Shown here: positions 23,421-34,900 of the stretch, piece after piece
How positions within the stretch are numbered: the stretch's first letter is position 1
Layout: every line of letters starts with the position of its first letter
Source of the DNA: Argopecten irradians
Taxonomy: Eukaryota > Mollusca > Bivalvia > Pectinida > Pectinidae
Assembly (NCBI RefSeq): GCF_041381155.1
Contig: NC_091144.1
Location: 31,304,980 to 31,368,979, forward strand
DNA length: 64,000 bases
Direction: 5' to 3'
The notes under the pieces: model-generated
The model's database searches: none
Told to the model about the DNA's origin: nothing
The model's input: the letters and a program-made list of their open reading frames with translations, nothing else
Position numbers and translations under genes: made by a program

Positions 23421-23946
23421 ATTACGTCCGGATGAAAATAGTTAAACTAAGTCAAGAAATTAATGTGACATCCAACTTTAGAAGTTCGACGAAAATGGTA
23501 AACCATATTACGATTAGGTGTACGTTAACAGATTTTTTTTTTTTAATTAAATCAAGGCCATAATTCTCCGCTGAATAAGGGTCTCGTTTGAAAAGGTCGC
23601 GAACGAACTTCCGAGTGGGTAAGGCATTTACCCTTGGCACTAGTTTGAAACAAAGGTGGCTAGTTTATCATACTTCTCGGTATGGCAGAAATTGGATGTC
23701 TTTAGTAAATCATGTGGCAATGACTTAAAGAAGGTCCTCCACCGTCGCGATCGAACTTGGCAGAGGCCCTAAGCCATTTGATTCTTGTCATCAAGTTTGA
23801 ACCAATAACTGTATTTACATCGTACGATAGTATATATATATGAAGTAATTAACACACAAAAAAATTTACATAAAATAATTTAATATTCCCCGTTCGAGAA
23901 AGCGGGGGACAATCAGTATTTCATTCCATAAAGGATATAGTGACAC
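23421..23946. other. Repeat remnants; no gene
   Basis: Holds a short stem, CCCCGTTCGAGAAAGCGGGG, near 23888-23908 and dispersed-repeat-like words (GAACTTGGCAGAGGCCC). No coding support. Confidence 0.4.
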
Positions 23947-24137
23947 GGATTTTTTTCAGGATGCAATTAATCATTTTTCATATCTTTAACTTGGAAGTAA
24001 AATTAGAAGCTCAAACTTTTCAATGGCGGTAATGGTATAAAGTAAGTCACTTTTGTAACTGAAGAAAAAAACTAAATCGTCTGCTCCTGTTTTTGATAGT
24101 GAAAAAAATCCCATTTGTCAGCGGTGGAGCATCTTTA
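23947..24137. mobile_element. Partial copy of the GATGCTCC MITE family
   Basis: Runs from GGATGCAATTAATC through CTGCTCCTGTTTTTGATAG to the terminus GCGGTGGAGCATCTTTA. It matches the right half, in this orientation, of the copy at 44034-44520. The left terminus is missing. Confidence 0.8.
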
Positions 24138-24616
24138 AGTAGTATATAGAGGATATTTTTTATAATTTAATTTCATGTAACACTCATTTCTATTGGTTAG
24201 ATCTTTGAGGTTATATGTTATCGTTTGGGTTTATGAAGTCATACACAAAAACAGATGAAAATTCTTTTGCATAGACGCGAAGAATGTCCTTCCCTGTGTT
24301 TTGTCTATGACTTCATTAACCCAAAAGATATTGAGGATAATGCTTAAATATTTATGCTGTATATATATATATTATTGATAGAACGTCACACTCCTGTGTT
24401 TTAACATAGAATCATCAGTGTGTAATAGGGAAACATTAAATATTTATAATACAATGTAAATGTGAGAAGGCACAACAAAGTTCTGGTTTGAGATTTCAAT
24501 CTTACTTCCTATTAGACGTGTTGGGACCAGTGGATTTTATCGTATGAATATTTTACCGTTTTTTTTGTCTTATCTACTTATTGAGATCAACAGATGATGA
24601 TTTCCCATCATCATCA
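24138..24616. other. No gene recognised
   Basis: AT-rich sequence with a TATATATATA run near 24360. Nothing else supported. Confidence 0.45.
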
Positions 24617-25205
24617 AACATGGGACCCAGAGGGCCTGTATCTATCGCTCACCTGTTTTTTCCCCAGTAATTATCACAAAGACTCTTACAATTATAAAAT
24701 TAGCAAATGGTCCAATGATATGTTTAATTTTGAATCCCAACCATATAACGATGCTATAGATACCATACGACTATGGGTGCTATCCAAAACATAGTTTCAG
24801 AGAGGAAATAATTTATATGAAAATAGTAGCTTAATTAACCCTTTTGCCCCCCATCATTTGTACAATTTTGAATCCAAGCCCTATAAGAAGGCTACCATTG
24901 CATTATAAGTGATATTCCATGCTTAGTTTCGGAGAAGATGTCGTTTATAGGGAATTAGCCAAATTGACACTTTTGCCCCCGACTCTCAGACCCCCCCGGG
25001 GACCAGTCCCACCATTTGTATCATTTTGAATCCCCACCCTATAAGGATGCTACCATTGCATTATGAGTGCTATCCCATGCTCAGTTTCAGAGAAGAAGTA
25101 TTTAATATGAAAATAGCCAAATTGACCCCTTTAGGCCCTGCCCCTCAGGCCCCCAGGGGGTCAGCCCGACCATTTGTACAATTTTCAGTCAGTACCCCGT
25201 AAGAA
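24617..25205. mobile_element. Terminal-hairpin element with ~157-bp internal repeats, 3' end missing
   Basis: Opens with GACCCAGAGGGCCTGTATC, then CGCTCACCTG, as does the element at 36511. Internal units carry ATTTTGAATCC, CTATAAG(A/G)ATGCTACCATTGC and GCTCAGTTTCAGAGAAGAAG; markers at 24727, 24865, 25023 and 25181 are 138, 158 and 158 bp apart. No hairpin terminus closes it, so it looks truncated near 25.2 kb. It resembles bivalve pearl or HINE-type elements (inference). Confidence 0.65.
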
Positions 25206-26961
25206 TGCTAACAGTCAAATAGTTAAGGTAGACCGTCCCTTCTGGTTTCCTCTCAAGGATTTCGTTCATTTTTTGATATTTTTGATTTCAGGTATACCCT
25301 GATCACAAAAACCACATAAAAATCATATGTCATCGGGTTAAGTTTTCTTCCAGGGTTCCTTAAAGATATGTACTAATGACATAAAATTCTGGATTTTAAG
25401 GATTTTTTAAATAAATAATATTTCCTCCATGTAACATCCCTTAACATAAAAAGACTATGCCTGTAATGATATAGACTTCATAAATTTATCAAATAAGCTG
25501 GGTTTTCCACAATAAAAGGAAATATCATTATTTAACAAGAGGCCAATGGCCACATAGCTGGCGGGCTATTATTTTTGGACCATATCTACAATATGAAACT
25601 GTTTTATATTTTTTAGTTCGAATTATTTTGAACAAAATTATATTCAGCATCATAAGTTTATAGAAATGTTAATTTCAAATGCTCTGTACTATTTGTTTCT
25701 AAAATAGGTCACAGTGACCTAACTTTGCAAAAGTCAAATTCAGCATCATATATGTTAATTTTCGTTTTCCTAGGACAAAGGTGGCAGTGCCCTAATTTCG
25801 ACAAATTCAAAATCAGTATACAAAGTTCATCAAGGATGTCAATTTTAATTGTCCTTGGACTAATTTCTCAGAAAGTAGCCCAAAGCAACTGCATTTTACA
25901 GAAATCACATTCAGAATCCAAAGTTCATCACAGACGTCAATTTTTATTGCACGTTTTCAAAAATTAGCTAATAAAGAAGTTTTGTTTCAAAATTTATGTT
26001 CAAAGGTTTAAAAGTTCATAAATTTTCATTGTCCTGGGACAATTCTTCAAAAGTAGGTCACAGTGACCAAATTTTGCAAAAGTCGCATACAACATTCAAA
26101 GTTCATCAAAGATTTTAATTCTCATTGTTCTAGGCCATATTTAGATAGTAGGTTTTTTTTAATTATAGTTACCTGAGTTTGCAAATATCACATTTAGCAT
26201 GTAAAATCATCGTAGATATTAATTTTCATTGTTCAAGATTAATTTTTCAAAAAGTAGGTCAAAGCGACCTAATTTTCCCAAAAATAAAATTCATCATACA
26301 AAGTTCATCATAGATATTAATTTTCATTTTCCTGGTAATGTTTTCCAAAAAAGTAGGTCACAGTGACCTAATTTTGTAAAATCCATATTCAACATCCAAA
26401 AGTGATCATAAATGGAAATTTTAATTGCTCTGCATAATTATGTTTCTTATAGAGGTCGCTGTTGGCTAATTGTGCATTATTCATAAAATAATTGCATTGA
26501 ATGTCAATATAAAGGTCACAGGTCAAATCAGTCATTAACTTTAATCAAAGTTAATTTTCATTAAATTTATTATATATATTTTTTTTGTTTAATTGATCAA
26601 ACCGGTCACCAATGACCAGTTACATTTTTTCATAATTACTTCAAAGAACTTATAGGTATCAACATAATAAATCCATAAAAAATAAAATCAGATTAAAAAG
26701 CATCAGGTCTCAATGATAAACACATTTCCATCCCCTAGATATTAGCAATTTGAAAGTATAGACTGGTGAGACGCAGACGCGATTAGTGTTGGCCATGATT
26801 AATATGGGGCCCTATTCCAGGTCCCAGCTGCCCTTTATCCTATTAGATACATAGTCATTCTTATCAGGTGTGTGAGCGGTACACCATGAACACCGTAACA
26901 CTAGAAGTATGGTTAGTTTTATATAAACATATAACTCCTAAAGCAGCCAACACTTAAAACT

Positions 26962-27000
26962 ACTGTGAGTGTTTACACTTGGGCTGCTGACACTCACAGT
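26962..27000. repeat. Hairpin with 11-bp arms
   Basis: ACTGTGAGTGT at 26962-26972 pairs exactly with 26990-27000; the loop includes GGGCTGCTG. Confidence 0.75.
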
Positions 27001-27233
27001 CAGGGACAGCATTTATCAGAGCTATAAATAGGATACTGCAGATATACAAACAGACCAAAGAAGGAAACATGAAATAAATTAATTAAAAATCAGTGAATGG
27101 TCAAATAGTGCTGTAATTCAATAGCGATCTGTAATAACCATACGCGAAACCAGATACGAAAGATGGTGCAGAACAAACAACTACTTTCCAAGATATCTTG
27201 TTAACAAGCTCCTTTTCAACACACCATAGCATA

Positions 27234-27274
27234 AGCTGTTGGGCTCTGCCCACCAGCTAAAGAGCCCAACAGCT
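27234..27274. repeat. Hairpin with perfect 14-bp arms, followed by CTAA
   Basis: AGCTGTTGGGCTCT (27234-27247) pairs exactly with 27261-27274. The sequence continues AAAAAT, so the arm ends in AGCTAA like the other terminal hairpins at 28485, 38753 and 41883. Confidence 0.85.
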
Positions 27275-28453
27275 AAAAATTAAATCCGGACCCAATTTTT
27301 GTGAAAAACTGCATCAAAATAGTCATGTTTTCTTTTTTTTTTTGAAAAAATAATCTCAGAAATTTTTTTTTTTTAATAATTTCTATGAAGATTGACTTAT
27401 TTGCAGTAAGAAAAACTTATAAAAAGTATACCTCACCACATTATTTTTCAAAATATCACCAATTTTCTTTCTAATACCCCTTAAATTTTGGCCTGAAAAT
27501 GTTAAGAATAGGCAAATCCGTATTACTTTTCAACGTTTTGTGTTATTCAATTACCCTTGTTAATTTTCTATATTTTATTATACTATTGGAGCATACAAGA
27601 TGCACAATAATTACATATCTTAATTATTTTATTTATTGATTATATAAAATATAACAAACCACTTTGCAAGCTATAATGTTGGCCTGACCTCAAAACTCCA
27701 AAAAGAGTCTAATGCGGCAGAAAATACATCAGCTTTTTCTGAGATAAAAATATTTGCTCTGTGTAATACCGAGTAAAATGGACTATTTTCTGTAATGACA
27801 CCTTTCAAACTATAAAGATTTCAATAGCAAATAAAATGAAAATATTTTCCAGCAATTATATTTCCGTATTTTGTTTGTCGGTTAGCGGTATTTACGAAGT
27901 GTCTATTGAAGCTTGAAACTCGAATGTGTCCATTTAAAACACCACTAACTTCCTTCGACATCCATATAGGTCCTACTGAGTAAATTTATTTCTATTCTGC
28001 AAAAAGATAGGTATACAATTATAACGATAATGGTTATTCATTTGTTACTACTGACGTGACGTTTTTCATTTTGAGTCTCCGTAAATCCATGTGTATTCCA
28101 TCTAATTATTTAGTGGCTATTATGATTCTTCTATTTTACTTCATGCATGAATCTTCAAAGTTATACTATATTTAACAATTGCTACACCTTTAGATTGATA
28201 TACTTCAATTAAACAGTCGGAAAGGTTCCAGACAAAAAATATTTGTTCAAATGCAGATGCCAAAAGCGAGTTATAATAGATACAGAGAAATAAAATACCT
28301 TTGCCGGGATCCGGATAGCGACGTTACAAAAGTTTGACGTCACAGAAGGGACGGTCTACGTTAAATTCCGACCAGACATTATGGAGAAGAAGTTGATTGT
28401 TGACGGACGGTTGGACAACCGATGCCTGACGACGGACGCCACAGTATCGCATA

Positions 28454-28485
28454 AGCTCACCTTGGTCTTTCAGACCAGGTGAGCT
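28454..28485. repeat. Terminal hairpin of the element
   Basis: AGCTCACCT-TGGTC (28454-28467) pairs with GACCAGGTGAGCT (28473-28485) with a single bulged T and a TTTCA loop, followed by AATAA. Confidence 0.8.
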
Positions 28486-28487
28486 AA

Positions 28488-28849
28488 TAACACAGAAGTT
28501 TGTGAAGCTAATAATGAAAATTTGCATGTCCATTCTGGAATTGCTATTAACATGTTTTACTGTGTTAGGTTATATATTCAGGTTTCCTTTCGTAAATTCT
28601 TTGTTAATGTATAGTTGATAATTAGATAACATTATATAGAATACAATGGGATTCGTATTATACAAAGTTAACATAATCTCAAACTACTTTAATAAAAATA
28701 TGTAAGTTTGTAAGTGAGACATCGAATTGATAAAAAGAGTTGTATCTTTCGTGTTGATCCAGGATCCACGATGGCCATCGCAGCTGTAATCTTGACACTG
28801 GATTTTTAATTTCTTTTAAACAAATTTCTTCCAAACAACTGATGTCAAC
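28488..28849. other. Intergenic, downstream of DDX56
   Basis: AT-rich, no exon or repeat recognised. The DDX56 transcript should end close to 28850-28870, just right of this stretch. Confidence 0.5.
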
Positions 28850-28875
28850 CAATAAAATAATCATTTCACAACAAA

Positions 28876-28881
28876 TTTATT
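28876..28881 (-). terminator. Polyadenylation signal AATAAA of DDX56
   Basis: TTTATT on the + strand reads AATAAA on the - strand, about 30 nt beyond the DDX56 stop codon (28912-28914). This gives a very short 3' UTR if it is the site used. Confidence 0.65.
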
Positions 28882-28911
28882 ACAAACAGATAATAGTGTG
28901 TAATCAACAAA

Positions 28912-28986
28912 TCACTTCTTCCTTTTCTTCTTTTTTCCACTTAATCCAGCAAATGCAAAACTTTTCAAAGGATCTTCTTGTTTTTT
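28912..28986 (-). CDS. DDX56: DDX56 exon 16 and stop (residues 536-559)
   Basis: Acceptor TTGTAG. Encodes [17 protein letters not shown] and the terminal KKKKRKK, stop TGA at 28914-28912. The PLKSF word matches the human C-terminus (PLRSF). Confidence 0.94.
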   Translation of the reverse strand, partial: KKQEDPLKSFAFAGLSGKKKKRKK

Positions 28987-31900
28987 CTACAACAAAGCAA
29001 AAAACAAAGTCCTTACTCATATCCTACTTCAATATACCGTATTCATCGTAATTACCGTCCCTCCCCCTTTAAGCGCCTCTCCCCTTTTCTGGAAAAGAAT
29101 TTGTAAGTTGTATGAACGTTCCCATCCCATGGATTAAACAATGCTTTACAACATGTGATTGTGATGCATCTAACATCAGCATTATATCCCATGTTACATG
29201 AAATTGCGAGTCTTTTTCATGTGAATCACGACATAATAATGCTTCTCAGAGGTTAGAAGGCATATGCCTGTTTAGTGTAGCAGATAATGTGTCATGAGTA
29301 CAGAGAGAGTTCAAATATGACTGATATATTTCGTCCATAGCTTACATTTGGTTCACTAATAAGCCCCTTCCTTTATTCCGTTTTTAAGCCTCCTGAATAC
29401 TAATTATGGTGAATACTTCATTCAATGAAATTAATATGTTGTATTCTCCAGTTGGGTAGGGAGAGATTTTTCATAACAGAATAAACTGATGTGGCAAAAC
29501 CATCACATCTTTAGTTTCACAGAGTAGAACAGTTTATTTTCTGTAAACCACCTTATTTACATGAATACAAGTTTTCACATAATTTAGTGAGCAAACTTGT
29601 ACATTATTTTACATGCTTTACAAATAAATGTATAAATATGTAAATATGAATTCACGACTGTAGGTAAACAGCCCTTTATTGTGAATTTATGTATTTGGGA
29701 AGAAAGTGAAATGCATGAAAATAAAGTGCTTTATATTAGTATTTAATAATGAACCATTATATACAGCATAACTAACTCTAAATACTGTGTGTGTTTTTAT
29801 AAATTATCCTTAACCTTTAATAAACTTTCTTCTTGTTACAAAATCTTAAAGTTTAAATCAGTCAACTTTGAAGCATTGCTTTTGTTCAAATATTCTAAGC
29901 ACTATATTGATATGATTAATTAAAGTTAAAAACAAAACGAAGGGAAAATTTTCTGTGTATAATTAAGTGTTTAATCAATGTACCAGTAAAATCTGTATGG
30001 ATTTCGCTTGATTATCTTACCTTGTATTTTATCTGTCCCCGTGACGGTCCAGAGTAATCTGAAGTTCTTGACCGTTTTCTGGATTCTTGACCAGTACGAT
30101 GACCTATTTTCTTCAATGTGGGAGGAACTGAAATTCAATACCAAATATTCATGATTCTACTTCAATTTACAGTAACTGTTCTTCTATCCCTAGCTCTCCA
30201 TTATCTAACCAACTTTTGTTTGTGTAACATATTTAATTTTAAATTGTATATTACCGTATATAAATTCGCCAAATATATACCAAAGGGGAGCTATTTAGGA
30301 AACCAAAATTTTAAAAAAACTTCTTAAACAAGTCAGCAATATCTTAATTCTGATGTAGTCATGGCATACTAATCAGTTACAGTAAATATGCAAATGCCTT
30401 CTATCCTTTGAGAAACATTATTACTGAAGTTCGTAATATGGGATACAATGTCGTTGTTGTAAGTATCACACTGTTGTAAAACATTGTTTAATCCATCAAA
30501 TGGGGGTGTTTATATAATTTCAACTTTTTCTCCAGAAGAGGAGAGGGGCACTTATAGGGGAGGGCGCTAATTACAGAGAATACGGTAAATGAAAATACAA
30601 TTAAATTCTAAATGAAAGGTAATTCTTGTCAAGTTAATGTTGATCTTTCCTTCCAGTTACAAGATCATTAGTAATTTTCAAAACAACAAAGTTAGACTGT
30701 AAATCATTTCTTTTCATGTCTTATCAATGGAACATTTATATCAAATGTAAACCATTTGATATTGTCTTGATCATTTTTTTTCTTACCTAGATACTCTGGA
30801 ACATTTCTCATGTGAAGCTGACTCTTTACAGTGTGTAGGAATTTATCATGTCTAAGGATCTGAAGATCTCTGGGATTATCTTGGAAATGACACTAAAACA
30901 AGAAAAAACTCATTTATAGCAAAATTCCTGTCCTTAAAATGGTTGAATGGTAATACAATGAAAGTAACTGATGAAAATAAAAGTTATGTTTTTCAAGAAC
31001 ATTAAAAAATACGATATATACATCAATACTATTTTTGTCTAAATAAATAAAAAAAAACTTAAAGAAATCTTCACCTTGAGTTTAGATGAGGTTAACAACT
31101 CTTGTTTAATCTCCTTGAGCCTTGCTTCTTTGATTGCTGTTTTTGTCACCGCTCTCATAGCATCCTGCAATTTTACCATACATTGAAAGTTATGTGGCGT
31201 AATTTTGATAATGATAAATCATGAAGAACTTTAAATACGTTATTTACCATAAAAAGTTATTAATATTTTGAGAATTACATTTATAATTTAATTACAATAC
31301 ATAGGTCTTACATGTATTTTTACACAGACAAATAGATAATGAATTTTAGCAGAACATGTATACTTGTATGGCTAATTAAAAGATCATGATGTTTACGTTT
31401 ACTATGCAGTTATGTTTATAAGGCATCATACATGTCTCCAAGTTCATTTAAATGATATATACAGCTTAGATCATCAAAACTGATTTTAGTAAGATCACCG
31501 AAGAAAAAAATGACATGTCAAAGGTTTTGCCCCATTAGGGCACATATGACTTTTATTGCACAAATAATATCACAATCAAAAAGTCTAAAGTCATTACTTC
31601 CATGATAAATCATTATTAACTCGCACTAAAGTTATCAATATAGTGCAAATGATTTCAATAGAGGATCTTACATGAGTGGCTTTGTAATATGAAATTTATC
31701 AAGAGTTCAATAATTTGATGTGCCACAAGTCTTAAGCAAGTTTGATAAATTTCATATCACATAGTCACAAGTGTAAGATTCTGTTCATCACATCACTTTT
31801 ATTAATAGAAAAATAAATCAAACTTTTAATTTTGTCTCTATATAAAACAGTATAAATCCGCCTCTAATGTGAGGTTTCCAACTACAATATACTATTATAC

Positions 31901-34900
31901 ATATATAATAAATAAATGTTGAATATCCTTGTTGTGGAATTTAAATAGAAAAAACAAAACTAAAACAAATCTGCGATCGATCTCAGGGAAAACGTAAGAG
32001 ATCGATCACAGATTTGTTTTAGTTTAGTTTTTTCTATATATTATTATATATATAAATGTATTATGACGCTAATACTACATGTGACGTCATAGAGTGTTAT
32101 TACACATGTACAATATTTATGACATGGCCGTATGACATGGCTGGATGAGCCAGTTATGTGATTTTGTATACCTTATTTATTTAATCAAAATAATACAATC
32201 TAAATATAATTTTCACTTTTAATTGGAATTATATTATTTGCAGTACTATACCTTGGCTCGATATCTAAAGCCCTCTACTTCCTCCATCTTGAAGTTATAG
32301 GGTTTGAATACGGTTTCTCCATTTGCTGAAAAATAAATCAAACAATATTTAAAGTCCTATTTGTAATCACACTCAAATGTTATGAACTCAGTAAATATTG
32401 TATCTATTACAAATGTATGATGTGTTTACTTTATTTTTTCTCTTAATTTTCATAATTTTAATGAAAAACAGGAGCAGACGATTTAGTATTTTTCTTCAGT
32501 TACAAAAGTTACTTACTTTACACCATTACCACCATTGAAAAAGTTTGAGCTTCTAATTTTACTTCAAGTTAAAAATATGAAAAATAATTAATTGCATCCC
32601 GAAAAAATTCCTGCGGCACTATAAATTATTTCATGTTATTTTTTGTGTTAATTAGGCATATATATACACTATTAAACACCAATTATTATTCAAATGATGA
32701 ATGTCATTTATGCTCTGTCAGCGGTGGAGCATCTTTAAACTGTAAGAATAAACAAATTCCACAATCAATCAAAAGCTTTATTTTCAACATTTCTTTCGCA
32801 TGTCGTAATAACCATCCCTGGACTAAAAGGTAACAAAAAGACACATGTACTTTGGTACCCCCAATACTTTGATGTACATCAAAAGAATCAGGTAAAGGTA
32901 CACTGTGGTTGACTGCGTGACTTTGAAGCTGGGCGCATCACTCTCTGTAATCTTCAAAGGAAGCCTCTGTACAAAACTGAGATTGGTCATTTTTTTTCTC
33001 CTGAAATGCATTCCGCTTCACTATGATATAATCCAGGGGTGTTTATAACAACAGTGATTGTAACCCCTTGAAAATTAAAGATGAAAGGAAATAGCAGATC
33101 AATATCATATCACCTATTTTAAAATTACATAGATTGACTGATACCTGAGGTTTCCTTGAGAGAGCTTTCCACCTCCTCCAACAGTGGCATTTCTTTTATA
33201 CTAACAAACGACAGGGCTGTGCCTTGATTATCTCCCCTGGCTGTCCGCCCCACACGGTGTATGTATGCTGTGACCGTCTCCGGAAAGTCAAAGTTCACTA
33301 CATTTGATACATTCTGAAAATCAATTCCTCTTGACACACCATACTCTCGATCTCTTTTCTTGTGTTCTCTAAAAATCATTGAAAGAGTTTGCCTTACTGG
33401 TAGAATTAGTTTCGGCAACATGTAAGCTACATGCAATAATCCCTATGAACTAGCTTAATAATTTAACCGTAATTATAGTATAACACTATCAGATACAGAG
33501 TAGATTTGACATTATGGTTCACTTATCATTGACAATATATGGTTCACTTTATCAAAATATTTCAAATTGTTGTAATGTCACAGAATTCAACGAAACCCAA
33601 TATTAAACAGCATAACTATCCATAGACAGTTCAATGAAGGAGAAGCATTGTGAGAAGTACAATTCAGGCGTAAAATTAATATCCATTTTCTATATAACGC
33701 ATGTACTTCTTATCTGTAATCAAAGTACATTGTACATGAATGTTTTAAAAAAGTCTTTTGTTGTCAAAGACTGCGTTGGATTTGTAAAATTCTGACTCGA
33801 CGTTATCACTCTACAATCCTGTGTCGTAACCCTAAAACAGCACAAGAAATTATTGGCAGTCAAACAATACAAAGAATAACAGTACTGTCTACAGATCTAT
33901 AGATACCCGTGTCAAACCTTTGACAAATTCATTTCATAAGCTGCTCCTGAGGTGAGCTAGCTATAGAAAGAATATGACTTTTGAAAATGTACCCACTTTT
34001 TAGCTTTGCCAGAGCCCGGCTCAGCTAGCATTGTCTCGTCTGATGCGATGATATAGTCATACAGGTCATCATTGAACTGGTTCACAACATGGCACCTACA
34101 GAAAATACAAACATCTGAGGGTGAGAAACAGTTCAGGTATAAGAATGCTTGATTTAGCTTCATATCTAGTGATTCAATTTCTTCAGATTATCAGTTAAAT
34201 CAAATTTTTATCTATCACACAACTTAAAATGTCAACTATATTAGGAATTGATTGAATTGATACTGTAATAACATTAAAATTGATTTAGTCGTCATTAATC
34301 ATATTTAATCTGAAATCAACTCAGTAAGTAACATTTGTCTTTCTAAAGTTCAAAAATAATTAATTACCCCCCCCCCCCCCCCCCGGTATGGAATAAATCA
34401 TATTCATGAAAACTTATGTGATGCAAGAAATACATTATTTCATTCTGTGATTAACTCTCATTTGTAAAAGCATTTATGTTGGAACATGGTAGAAATGAAG
34501 ATATATAATCCTACCTGTATACTGTTAACCAACTAAATTTTGGGATTTCCCTTTCAAAGCATTTTCATAGAAATTAAGTTACTTTTATTTAAAGGCCCAC
34601 TAACTTTCCGGCGCAAAATAAAAAGGTTTCTTAAAAACATTAATAACATCACAAAATATACACCGATGGCCTAAGATGAGGTTACAACACCAAACATATG
34701 CAAGATTCCCAGCATAATATATGATAACAGAGGAAAGTCATTTAGCTGTTTTGCTGTCTTCTGCAGTGATAGTACTAATTACCGTGCTGTATTTTGGACG
34801 ACGGAGGGAAACATAAGACGACCCGCGTCATGAAAATTAACATTTTATTTATTTTAATCAAATTGTTCAGAAGGTGACAATACGTGTCGTATTAACGGTA

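Larger units (their letters stand above)
25539..28487. mobile_element. Cluster of terminal-hairpin element(s) with ~95-bp internal repeats
   Basis: Starts AAGAGGCCAATGGCCACATAG. Between 25.7 and 26.4 kb, degenerate units carry AAAGTTCATCA(A/C)AGA, TTTTCATTGTCCTGG and GTCACAGTGACCTAATTTTG. Three hairpins follow: 26962-27000, 27234-27274, and a terminal one at 28454-28485 just after a GACGACGGACGCC tail. It may be one 2.9-kb composite or nested copies. No transposase or replication protein is encoded. Confidence 0.6.

Noticed and set aside
30021-30127. DDX56 exon 15 as an exonised transposon
   Set aside because: Its peptide (VPPTLKK...) continues the conserved DDX56 C-terminus in frame and phase, so it is native; only the flanking ends are mobile.
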